DNA of 64,000 nucleotides from Euglena gracilis (lineage: Eukaryota; Euglenida; Euglenophyceae; Euglenales): NCBI GenBank assembly GCA_039621445.1, contig CP154954.1, positions 43,088,632 to 43,152,631 on the forward strand, given 5' to 3'. Position numbers and translations under genes: made by a program. The notes beneath the pieces are model-generated. The model was not told the origin of the DNA. It did no database searches and saw only the letters and a program-made list of their open reading frames with translations. Position 1 is the first letter of the stretch, and each line of letters starts with the position of its first letter. Positions 57,129 through 64,000 of the stretch are shown piece by piece.

Positions 57129-58262
57129 TACCGCCCAAAGCGCCACCGCCTCAGACGCTCATTGGGAAGCAGCAGAAAAGGTTTGCGGCGTCCCCACGAG
57201 GAGAGTTCCATATCCCTCGTGGCACATATGGGGTGTTCCCAACCCTCCTCCTGGCTGACCCCTGTGTACCTCTCTTTTGAGGGTCCACATCACCTATTCA
57301 CCTGCTCTGGATTCTGTTGGCATCCTGCCTTATATGTTGAACACGGTTTATTCTTTTGCGAACCCAAAAAAAATACCATTGGCATGCATTGAGCTTCGCA
57401 ATGCGCAATACGTCGCAAGAGTTTTTGCACCCTCATCCCAGTGGGTTATTACGGGCAAGCACCTCGGCAAGCACCTGAGCGATGCTGGGCGATGTTGGGC
57501 GATGCTGGATTTTTGGAGACCAGAGGTGGTGTCCCATGCTGGGCGATGGGCGATGCTGGGATTTCTTGTATATTTTGAAGAATTGAAAAGGTTAGAACAA
57601 ATAAGCAATCATTAACCACAATTCTCTTCTATCAAACCCATTGTTGCCATTTTGGAGTAATTATTTTCTAATTTGTGGACCATTTTGTGATGATTTGGGT
57701 AAACATTGGGTATGGCATTTTTGGCCGTTTCATGCTTTGGTGGTTTTGGGTCGTCAGTCATTTTGGCCGCGTTTCGGGGCCTTTTGTGGTAGTTTTGGGG
57801 CTTCTGTGGTCATTTTGGCCTGGATACTGGAAAAGATGGAGCGGGTGTCCCTTCGTGGTGCCTTTTTTCGCCGGGTTCAGCTGACTGGTAATTGCCCCTT
57901 CGAAACCCAGAAGAAAGGACAGAAAATGCGTCAGAAGAGGTTTCAAGCAAATAATTAACCACCAAATCGATATCCAGAAAGACGCGTGCCAGAAGAACAT
58001 AAATTGACAATTCAATCATAAAAATTCAATTTTTTAATTTCAATGAAAAATGAAGATTCAAAGAAATTGGATTCATGCCGCCGGCGCGGAGGGGCAGCAA
58101 TGGCTGCAGAAACTGTAAAAATTGAACGTGCGGACAAACCCTGACGAACCATTGCCGCCCCCCCAAAATTCCCAGAGAAAAATCCACCCAGTGACGGCAA
58201 CGGCCCTTTGGCCCTTGCGGCTCGAAAGCCAAGGCATTCAAAGTCAAAAAGGGACCATCGGA

Positions 58263-58455
58263 CTCCCACGGCGAAGGAAGGGGAAGGAAGAGACGAGGAG
58301 GGCGAAGCACAAGAAGATGGCGAGGTCCGTCATCCTTTTACAACTATTGTGTTCTGGTTTGTGGTGTGTGCGCGGGGGGGGAGGTGCTCCTTACTGCGCC
58401 GTGGCTCACCATCTTCTTGTGCTTCGCCTTTCTGGTCCTTCCTCCCCTTTCCTGG
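58263..58455. repeat. 5' inverted-repeat block of the retrotransposon
   Basis: GGCGAAGCACAAGAAGATGG near 58,301-58,320 and its exact inverse at about 58,408-58,427, inside roughly 55-bp imperfect arms. Confidence 0.75.
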
Positions 58456-58529
58456 GAGACTGCCCTTGTGAGCAGCCTTGTCGAGGTGGTGTGTTTGGGG
58501 AGGCGTTTTTTGCTGTTCGGGAGTGATGT

Positions 58530-61289
58530 TTGGGATGGACAATTGCAAAGAACAGAGTTGGAAGAGATCAAAGAACCTTATTCAGAACCAGAACCTGCAG
58601 AATATCAATTGATTTAACTTTGACGTTGGAAAAATGGAGAAAGTGGAAGATCACAAGGACAAAAGAAACAGAACAAGATGAGATGCAACTTAAAGGATCT
58701 CACCCCCCCACACCCACCATTACGCAGACAAACATGGGGCAAAAGGCAAATGGACAAAAAAAACAAAGAGATCAAGAAACCCCCAGGCTGATTCCTAATC
58801 TTGCCTTCGACACGGAAGAAGACAGAAACTTTCAAAGAACAGAGTTGGAAGAGATCAAAAGAACACAATATCAATATTCAGAACCTGTAGAACCTGCAGA
58901 ATATCAAATTCAAGAAATTATTTCAACTTTGACATTGGAAGTCAATGCAGAATGTGGAGAACGAAGTGGAATTATCAAGTCGACAACCTGGACAAAGTGC
59001 AGAACAAGAAGCGCCAGCTGGAGAACTTGGAGATGCGGTTTCAACGTGGCGAACCGTGGCCATCACTTCCTCCCCACCACATCTCAGCAGAAAAAATTTT
59101 TCAGCAGCAGACAACCACACAGTGATGGCCATGGACCCTGGCAAACAGTGGGCAAAAAGCCCAGGCGACAACGAAAGACATTGGGTACCCAGGGTCAAGA
59201 CCCATCACATTTCAAATTGGGGCATGGCAAGAAGCCAGCAGAACTTACAGCCCCAGGGCAAATGTCCACAACCTATCAAGATGGAAACAGGGACAAGGGG
59301 GCCAACCAAACATTGGGAAGCCAGCAAATGGTACCGACCAGCTTTTTCAAATTCAGCCCACAACCCCATTCCAGGGGGGAAGGGGGTAGGGCTCCCCCAG
59401 ATTTCAATTGGGCTTTGCAAGATGGCCATAACTTACAGCCCCGGCCATGGAGGCCAGAACAAAGGGGGCTTGGGCCAAGATGGCCAATACAAGGGCTATG
59501 GCAGCCATACAAGGGGTGGACCTCCAGAGGCCCCCCAGAAGCTAAAGGGCAGCCCCCCAGGGGCTTTGTATTTAACAAATGCCCAGCCCCAGGAGGAACA
59601 GGGGGAAGGGGAAGGACCCCCACAAGTATTTATTCATCAACCTTCAAATCTCCCAGTGAAATCAAGAAGGGGGGGACCCACAGAGGCCCCCCTATGGTAT
59701 GGCTACCAACACCATCATCATCAAGGAGGCCTGATAGGCAAAACAGGGGCATTAAGCCCTATGGTATGCATTCCAACAACAAGATGCTCCAGAGAGAGAG
59801 TGAGAAGAGAGGAGAGTGCATGCACACCCCCCCAAGAACATTTGCTTTTTCCAAGGGCTCAAGCCCTAGGGGCTATAGGGGCTGTGAAATGTCCAACACC
59901 CCCCACCCAACCCCTAAACAATCATCTGATTCAGGAAATAAATTCCATGGAGGAAAAATGGGGAGATACCCCCCTGTACCAGAGACTTCAGAAAAGTCTA
60001 AAATGGTGGTCAAAAAATGCCCCCCCAGCAACATGTCAATTAATCAAAAATGGAATTCAACCCCCCTGGGTAAATCCCCCAAAATTGTCCACACACCCAA
60101 AACCCAGGGCCAATCTGGACCTGAACCAGGCAGAAAAAATTCTGCTGGATTACGAAAAAACTGGGTCAATAAAACGAGTTTGGGATTCAGAATCCCAACA
60201 TTTAATCCCATGGTTTCTAATTTCGAAACCAGAGGAGGGAACAACAAAATGGAGAATGATCAGCGACTGCAGAGAAATAAATCAGCAGTTTCAAGTAAAA
60301 CCTTTCAGGCTGGATCATATCCAGCACATTTTCCCAGTTTTGGAAAAAGGCCACTGGGCAGCAAAAATAGACCTGAAGGATGCCTATTTCCATATTCCAT
60401 TAAGTCCAGGCCTAAGGCCATTTTTAAGACATCAGGTAGGGGGGCAGACCTGGGAATTTCAAACAGGCTGCTTTGGGCTAAATGTAATGCCCCAAATTTT
60501 CATGTCAGTAATGAAGACATTCGAAAAACTGTGGAGAAAAAGGGGCATCCAGGTCTTTATTTACCTGGACGACATTTTACTGGTGGCCCCCACCCAAAAC
60601 ATTTTGCAAAATCACCTGAACAGAGTTGTCAAAGATTTGCTGGATTCTGGGTTCAAAATCAATGTGAAAAAGTCTACCCTGCAGCCCACCCAAGTGGTAA
60701 CCCACCTGGGGTTTCAACTGAACTTCCAGGAAGGAAAGTTACAAGTGCCCCCCCACAAAGTCAAAACTATAAAAAAGGAGCTGGGAAAAATCGTGAAAAA
60801 AGATTACATGTCAAAAAGGCAGTTGGCTGCCATTTTGGGTCAAATAAGATGCAATCTAATGGCCCTGCCCTTTTTAAGGGCTTTTACAGACACCCTGGCA
60901 AATTTTTTGGTGGCAAAGTCCACAGCCCCCTGGGACTCAAAACACCCCATTTCCCAAGAAATCAAGGCCCAATTAAGGGAAATAAAAACTCTATTGGACA
61001 CCTGGGGGGGCAGACCCTTCACCCAAAATGCAACCAGAGAGTTGCACTCAGACAGCAGCACCCATGCCTGGGGGGGGCTGGACATCCACACAGGAGAAAT
61101 TGTGCAGGAATTTTGGAGAAAAGACTCCATTTTACACATCAATGTAAAGGAACTCAGTGCAGCTATAAACACTGTGAAAAGTTTGAGCAAACCTGGAGAA
61201 ACAGTTTCTTTGTCTGTGGACAACCAGGTAATCTACTATTACCTAACAAAAGGTGGGGGCAGAAAAGACCCCTTCAACAAAATGCATAG
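58530..61289 (+). CDS. Overlapping 919-codon open frame (Gag candidate in 5' part)
   Basis: A frame without stops for 2.76 kb that overlaps the reverse transcriptase ORF in another frame. Its first 200 codons, upstream of or beside the start of the RT ORF, are charged and glutamine-rich and could be a Gag-like protein; I see no zinc knuckle. The remainder has no recognisable domain and may be open because the DNA is poor in T. Confidence 0.45.
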   Translation: MGWTIAKNRVGRDQRTLFRTRTCRISIDLTLTLEKWRKWKITRTKETEQDEMQLKGSHPPTPTITQTNMGQKANGQKKQRDQETPRLIPNLAFDTEEDRNFQRTELEEIKRTQYQYSEPVEPAEYQIQEIISTLTLEVNAECGERSGIIKSTTWTKCRTRSASWRTWRCGFNVANRGHHFLPTTSQQKKFFSSRQPHSDGHGPWQTVGKKPRRQRKTLGTQGQDPSHFKLGHGKKPAELTAPGQMSTTYQDGNRDKGANQTLGSQQMVPTSFFKFSPQPHSRGEGGRAPPDFNWALQDGHNLQPRPWRPEQRGLGPRWPIQGLWQPYKGWTSRGPPEAKGQPPRGFVFNKCPAPGGTGGRGRTPTSIYSSTFKSPSEIKKGGTHRGPPMVWLPTPSSSRRPDRQNRGIKPYGMHSNNKMLQRESEKRGECMHTPPRTFAFSKGSSPRGYRGCEMSNTPHPTPKQSSDSGNKFHGGKMGRYPPVPETSEKSKMVVKKCPPSNMSINQKWNSTPLGKSPKIVHTPKTQGQSGPEPGRKNSAGLRKNWVNKTSLGFRIPTFNPMVSNFETRGGNNKMENDQRLQRNKSAVSSKTFQAGSYPAHFPSFGKRPLGSKNRPEGCLFPYSIKSRPKAIFKTSGRGADLGISNRLLWAKCNAPNFHVSNEDIRKTVEKKGHPGLYLPGRHFTGGPHPKHFAKSPEQSCQRFAGFWVQNQCEKVYPAAHPSGNPPGVSTELPGRKVTSAPPQSQNYKKGAGKNREKRLHVKKAVGCHFGSNKMQSNGPALFKGFYRHPGKFFGGKVHSPLGLKTPHFPRNQGPIKGNKNSIGHLGGQTLHPKCNQRVALRQQHPCLGGAGHPHRRNCAGILEKRLHFTHQCKGTQCSYKHCEKFEQTWRNSFFVCGQPGNLLLPNKRWGQKRPLQQNA
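58545..58945 (+). repeat. Direct duplication in the 5' region
   Basis: CAAAGAACAGAGTTGGAAGA and the following roughly 80 bp occur at 58,545 and again at 58,834. Both read QRTELEEIK ... EPAEYQ but in different frames, so a frame change lies between the copies. Confidence 0.75.
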
Positions 61290-61902
61290 ACCATTTTTCA
61301 AATGGTGCATGGAGCACCAAGTAAACCTCCAAGTCAACTGGGTGCCTTCAAAGGAATGCCTAGCAGACCCCATAAGCAGATGGGAAATGGACAGGGGGGA
61401 TTATTCTTTAGACCCCCAACTTTTTCAATGGTTGAGACAGCAATTCCAAAATTTCATAAATCTGGAAACAGATTTATTTGCCTCCCCAGGCAACAAAAAA
61501 CTGCCCAATTTTGTGGCCAGGTGGCCCCATTGGGAGGCCACAGCAGTAAATGCACTACAATGTCCACTGGACAACATGGGGGATCTTTATGCAAACCCCC
61601 CCTGGTCAATAATCCAAAACTTTCTGCCCAGGTTGAAAATGTTTCCCCAGACCAAAGTTTTGATGGTCACCCCCTACTGGGATTCAGCAACATGGTGGCC
61701 CCAATTAATAAAAATGAAAGTGCCAGGGACCCCCTGCCTGAAAATCACCCCCTACAGGGGTATGTTCACCAATTGCAGGGGGGAACAAATGCCACCCCCC
61801 AGGTGGCCCCTACTTTGCATGATTTGCTCAGGCAAATTTTGGAGGGGAAACAAATTCAGGTTAAAACCATTGAAGATTTCCTGGGGAGAAACCCCAGTTT
61901 AA
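58945..61902 (+). CDS. Reverse transcriptase-RNase H polyprotein (DIRS-like)
   Basis: 985 residues from the ATG at 58,945. Residues 1 to about 330 are proline/glutamine-rich and may include a Gag part. The RT palm has AKIDLKDAYFHIPL at 473-486 and the catalytic YLDD at 540-543. RNase H follows with ELHSDSS (D703), VKELSAAI (E736), VDNQV (D759) and ADPISR (D808). The C-terminal part has DLFASPGNKKLPNF and LYANPPW; NPPW is the type of motif found in the adenine methyltransferase-like region of DIRS elements, though that assignment is tentative. It copies element RNA into DNA. The 3' end overlaps the recombinase ORF in another frame. Confidence 0.88.
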   Translation: MQNVENEVELSSRQPGQSAEQEAPAGELGDAVSTWRTVAITSSPPHLSRKNFSAADNHTVMAMDPGKQWAKSPGDNERHWVPRVKTHHISNWGMARSQQNLQPQGKCPQPIKMETGTRGPTKHWEASKWYRPAFSNSAHNPIPGGKGVGLPQISIGLCKMAITYSPGHGGQNKGGLGQDGQYKGYGSHTRGGPPEAPQKLKGSPPGALYLTNAQPQEEQGEGEGPPQVFIHQPSNLPVKSRRGGPTEAPLWYGYQHHHHQGGLIGKTGALSPMVCIPTTRCSRERVRREESACTPPQEHLLFPRAQALGAIGAVKCPTPPTQPLNNHLIQEINSMEEKWGDTPLYQRLQKSLKWWSKNAPPATCQLIKNGIQPPWVNPPKLSTHPKPRANLDLNQAEKILLDYEKTGSIKRVWDSESQHLIPWFLISKPEEGTTKWRMISDCREINQQFQVKPFRLDHIQHIFPVLEKGHWAAKIDLKDAYFHIPLSPGLRPFLRHQVGGQTWEFQTGCFGLNVMPQIFMSVMKTFEKLWRKRGIQVFIYLDDILLVAPTQNILQNHLNRVVKDLLDSGFKINVKKSTLQPTQVVTHLGFQLNFQEGKLQVPPHKVKTIKKELGKIVKKDYMSKRQLAAILGQIRCNLMALPFLRAFTDTLANFLVAKSTAPWDSKHPISQEIKAQLREIKTLLDTWGGRPFTQNATRELHSDSSTHAWGGLDIHTGEIVQEFWRKDSILHINVKELSAAINTVKSLSKPGETVSLSVDNQVIYYYLTKGGGRKDPFNKMHRPFFKWCMEHQVNLQVNWVPSKECLADPISRWEMDRGDYSLDPQLFQWLRQQFQNFINLETDLFASPGNKKLPNFVARWPHWEATAVNALQCPLDNMGDLYANPPWSIIQNFLPRLKMFPQTKVLMVTPYWDSATWWPQLIKMKVPGTPCLKITPYRGMFTNCRGEQMPPPRWPLLCMICSGKFWRGNKFRLKPLKISWGETPV

Positions 61903-63026
61903 AACGTTATCAGAGTGCTTTTGCACTTCTGTGGGTAATTTTGGAACACATGGGGGTGCCCCCCCCTGAAGCCACCACTGACCAAGTGGCTGACGCTTTA
62001 ATACAATTATTCCAATTTTCAAAGGCCCAAGCCCGTAATGCATACAGTGCAATGCTTTTGATTCCTGGGTTTGGTGGACTGAGATTCCACACCCTATTAA
62101 CCCCCTACAAGAGGCTTTGGAACCAAAATCTGGAGAAGTATGGGGCATTTTGGGATCCCCTCCCAATCCTCCTGGGGCTGGCCAAGGCCCCTATGCCCAC
62201 TGATATTTGTACATTGCGTACCCAACTGATTTTTTGCTCACGAGTTCTCTGTTTATATCGATCCTCTGACTTGGCACAAGTCAAACGAACCACCAGTGTG
62301 TTGGGTAGGGCACCCTACATCAAAATTAAGCGTAAAGGGCAAAAATTTCACAAGTGGGAGAGGGTTGTGTCCATACCCCAGTGTCCCCAAATAAGCCCAT
62401 TTCATTTAATGATGTGTTATGTGGCTGCCACACGTTTATTCGTCAAACCTGGGGGCCCCCTCCTAATTTCATTAAAACCCCCCTTCAGAGCCATAAGTGC
62501 AGACACTGTTGCTTCTATCACAAAAGATTTTTTGGCCAAACATGGGGTGACTCCCCAGGTGTGGGGGGCCCACTCCACCAGAGGGGCAGGAGTTGGTTTA
62601 CTGAAAAAATTGGGCCTTTCTGCCCAAGAAGTTTGTGAAATTGGCCAGTGGAGGGGGGTGGAGGCTTTCACAGCCCACTATCAACGACTGGGTGCCCAAG
62701 GTGCCCTGGAAAATGCCCTGGCCCCCCTAATTTCAGTGCACAATCTGGCCTCACAAGGGCAAAGTGCGGAGCCCGAGGTGTCTCGTACTCCCTCGAGGAA
62801 AACCGACAAGGGAGGAAGGGACACCGAGGGCGAAGCACAAAGACCTTGTGAGCCCGACCCCCCCACCCGTAAAAGAAAATTTGTCTTCAAAAGCCCTCGG
62901 CCAGAGAGTGGGGGCCAGGGGGGGGAGAGGGGGGGGACCCCCCCCAAGGGCAAGAAGTCACGTCGCCAAGTCGGAGCAGCATCGTCAGCCAACTCCGGCG
63001 AGGCGGCACTAAGCAGGGACTCCTAA
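61302..63026 (+). CDS. Tyrosine recombinase (DIRS-like)
   Basis: Open from 61,302, but the conserved protein probably starts near 61,810 (HDLLRQILEGKQ), after the RT frame's RNase H. Catalytic residues: Arg in LYRSSDLAQV (codon 62,259), HSTR (His 62,571, Arg 62,580), Trp in GQWRG, and the nucleophile Tyr in TAHYQRL (codon 62,679). It would join element DNA to the target by a covalent 3'-phosphotyrosine link. The last 80 codons are basic and low complexity and overlap the left arm of the 70-bp inverted repeat. Confidence 0.88.
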   Translation: MVHGAPSKPPSQLGAFKGMPSRPHKQMGNGQGGLFFRPPTFSMVETAIPKFHKSGNRFICLPRQQKTAQFCGQVAPLGGHSSKCTTMSTGQHGGSLCKPPLVNNPKLSAQVENVSPDQSFDGHPLLGFSNMVAPINKNESARDPLPENHPLQGYVHQLQGGTNATPQVAPTLHDLLRQILEGKQIQVKTIEDFLGRNPSLKRYQSAFALLWVILEHMGVPPPEATTDQVADALIQLFQFSKAQARNAYSAMLLIPGFGGLRFHTLLTPYKRLWNQNLEKYGAFWDPLPILLGLAKAPMPTDICTLRTQLIFCSRVLCLYRSSDLAQVKRTTSVLGRAPYIKIKRKGQKFHKWERVVSIPQCPQISPFHLMMCYVAATRLFVKPGGPLLISLKPPFRAISADTVASITKDFLAKHGVTPQVWGAHSTRGAGVGLLKKLGLSAQEVCEIGQWRGVEAFTAHYQRLGAQGALENALAPLISVHNLASQGQSAEPEVSRTPSRKTDKGGRDTEGEAQRPCEPDPPTRKRKFVFKSPRPESGGQGGERGGTPPKGKKSRRQVGAASSANSGEAALSRDS

Positions 63027-63146
63027 CCCAACGCAGCAAACAATCCAAACAACACCGCCGGCGAGCAAGGCATGGCCTCACAAGGTCTTTGTGCTTCGCC
63101 CTCGGTGTCCCTTCCTCCCTTGTCGGTTTTCCTCGAGGGAGTACGA
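62783..63146. repeat. Perfect 70-bp inverted repeat at the 3' end
   Basis: 62,783-62,852 and 63,077-63,146 are exact reverse complements, spacer 224 bp. Fits the terminal/internal complementary repeats of DIRS-like elements. Confidence 0.92.
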
Positions 63147-63447
63147 GTCCGAGGCGAGTCGTGGAAGTCCGAGACCATTCGGGCTCTGCACTGCGAGATG
63201 GTGAGGTACTGCGCACCCCTCCTCTCTGGGACATAATCATTTTTACTTTTTAACACGACCTCCAGCCTCAAATAATGAGCTTGGAAGGCCCAAAAAAAAT
63301 ACACTGACTTCTCCACCTGCAAACCAGCATATTTCCACCATGAACGCGATCTCCTCTGGTGTCCCCCCCCCCTGTCAAACTTATTTGGCCAGAGAATTCA
63401 CTCTGCCTGACATTCATTCCCAAAGTTCTTTTCACATCCAAAGAACA

Positions 63448-63720
63448 TTAATTATTTTTGTGTCCAACCATGTGGGCTTTCCTCCCCACACATTCTTGCA
63501 ACAAATGCCAGGTGCTTATGAGTGGGTTCTGTGGGAGATTCACAACCTCCTCCCACCGGTGGTACTGCCATCCTTTTCTTTGAAGCAAAATGAAATTTTT
63601 GTCACCCAGAGAACTGATTTTTTGCTTGGTTCTGGCTAGATCAACCCTGCTGTGAAGGGCTAACAACCTCCTACAAATAACCAATCTCTTTCTGAGGCCT
63701 TTCCAAGACCATTTTAGAGA
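63448..63720 (-). pseudogene. Decayed tyrosine recombinase of a second DIRS-like element
   Basis: On the minus strand, CRRLLALHSRVDLARTKQKI and WQYHRWEEVVNLPQNPLIST line up with CSRVLCLYRSSDLAQVKRTT and KFHKWERVVSIPQCPQISPF of the intact recombinase. The frame breaks at about 63,448 and the HxxR part is not recognisable. The usual Arg context is altered. Confidence 0.75.
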
Positions 63721-63825
63721 GGGGCTCAGAATGTTGGTTCAATTGCATCCGAAACATTGATGGATCCCATTCACACATTGCAGGCTATCTGAAGAACATT
63801 TAATAGCACCAACATGATCTAGAAG

Positions 63826-64000
63826 CTCAGTGGATCACTATTAATAGGCATGTTATTTCTGGATCTAGCATTAATCTCTGGAACTACTCCGTAATCATCC
63901 TCCAGGGAGGGTTTGCATAAACTGGTTGGAGACCCCTTAAATCTGCCCTCAGTGGATCACTATTAATAGGCATGTTATTTCTGGATCTAGCATTAATCTC
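63826..64000. repeat. 122-bp tandem repeat running off the window
   Basis: The 53 bp 63,826-63,878 (beginning CTCAGTGGATCACTATTAAT) recur exactly at 63,948-64,000. Offset 122 bp. Confidence 0.85.

Larger units (their letters stand above)
58263..63240 (+). mobile_element. DIRS-like tyrosine-recombinase retrotransposon
   Basis: Contains in order an inverted-repeat block (58,263-58,455), an ORF with reverse transcriptase, RNase H and a possible methyltransferase segment, an overlapping tyrosine recombinase ORF, and a second inverted-repeat block (62,783-63,146). The motif GGGCGAAGCACAA is present in all four repeat arms. DIRS-type elements integrate through a tyrosine recombinase rather than an integrase and usually have inverted or split terminal repeats. 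Exact ends are not determined. Both main ORFs are intact, so this copy is probably young. Confidence 0.82.

Overview
The window looks like nuclear DNA of a single-celled eukaryote, most probably a euglenid. The inference rests on intron structure: conserved reading frames are cut by introns that mostly do not work as GT-AG introns, but whose two ends carry short inverted repeats with a complementary triplet near each end, usually CAG and CTG. Introns of this kind are known as nonconventional introns of euglenid nuclear genes. No rRNA, tRNA or organelle gene was seen. The rest is intron and intergenic DNA packed with small inverted-repeat elements, C/G homopolymers and long microsatellites.

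Layout. 93-20,088 (+): gene A, cut off on the left by the window edge, 18 exons found. 20,089-31,576: repeat-rich interval with a nested transposon and several GC-rich blocks of unknown role. 31,577-51,283 (+): gene B, a paralogue of gene A in tandem, 24 exons found, ending in a stop codon. 51,284-58,260: intergenic repeats. 58,263-63,240 (+): a DIRS-like tyrosine-recombinase retrotransposon with intact reverse transcriptase/RNase H and recombinase ORFs. 63,448-63,720 (-): a decayed second recombinase of the same group. 63,826-64,000: start of a 122-bp tandem repeat that runs off the window.

Genes A and B encode ankyrin repeats (seen only in B because A is truncated), then a conserved central region I cannot assign, then a long kinesin-light-chain-like TPR array and a short helical C-terminus. 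Using the intron rule below, almost every exon joins its neighbour in frame, with lengths that fit modulo 3. The A-B alignment also makes intron gains visible.

Main discovery. Introns begin with 3 nt plus a triplet and end with the complementary triplet plus 5 nt. In several introns the triplet is not CAG/CTG but a different complementary pair (CAA/TTG, CGG/CCG, CAC/GTG, GAG/CTC, CGC/GCG, TGG/CCA), so pairing, not sequence, is conserved. The 3 + 5 nt add up to 8, the target duplication length of hAT-type DNA transposons, whose termini also begin with CAG. One intron unique to gene B still has a perfect 8-bp duplication (GATGGGCC) around CAG...CTG ends, and removal by the rule restores the pre-insertion reading frame exactly. 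Intergenic elements with the same kind of ends and 8-bp duplications also occur. I read these introns as transposon insertions removed from RNA by end pairing. A second, separate set of small elements is flanked by TA, has poly-C/poly-G ends and is built from family-specific repeated keywords.
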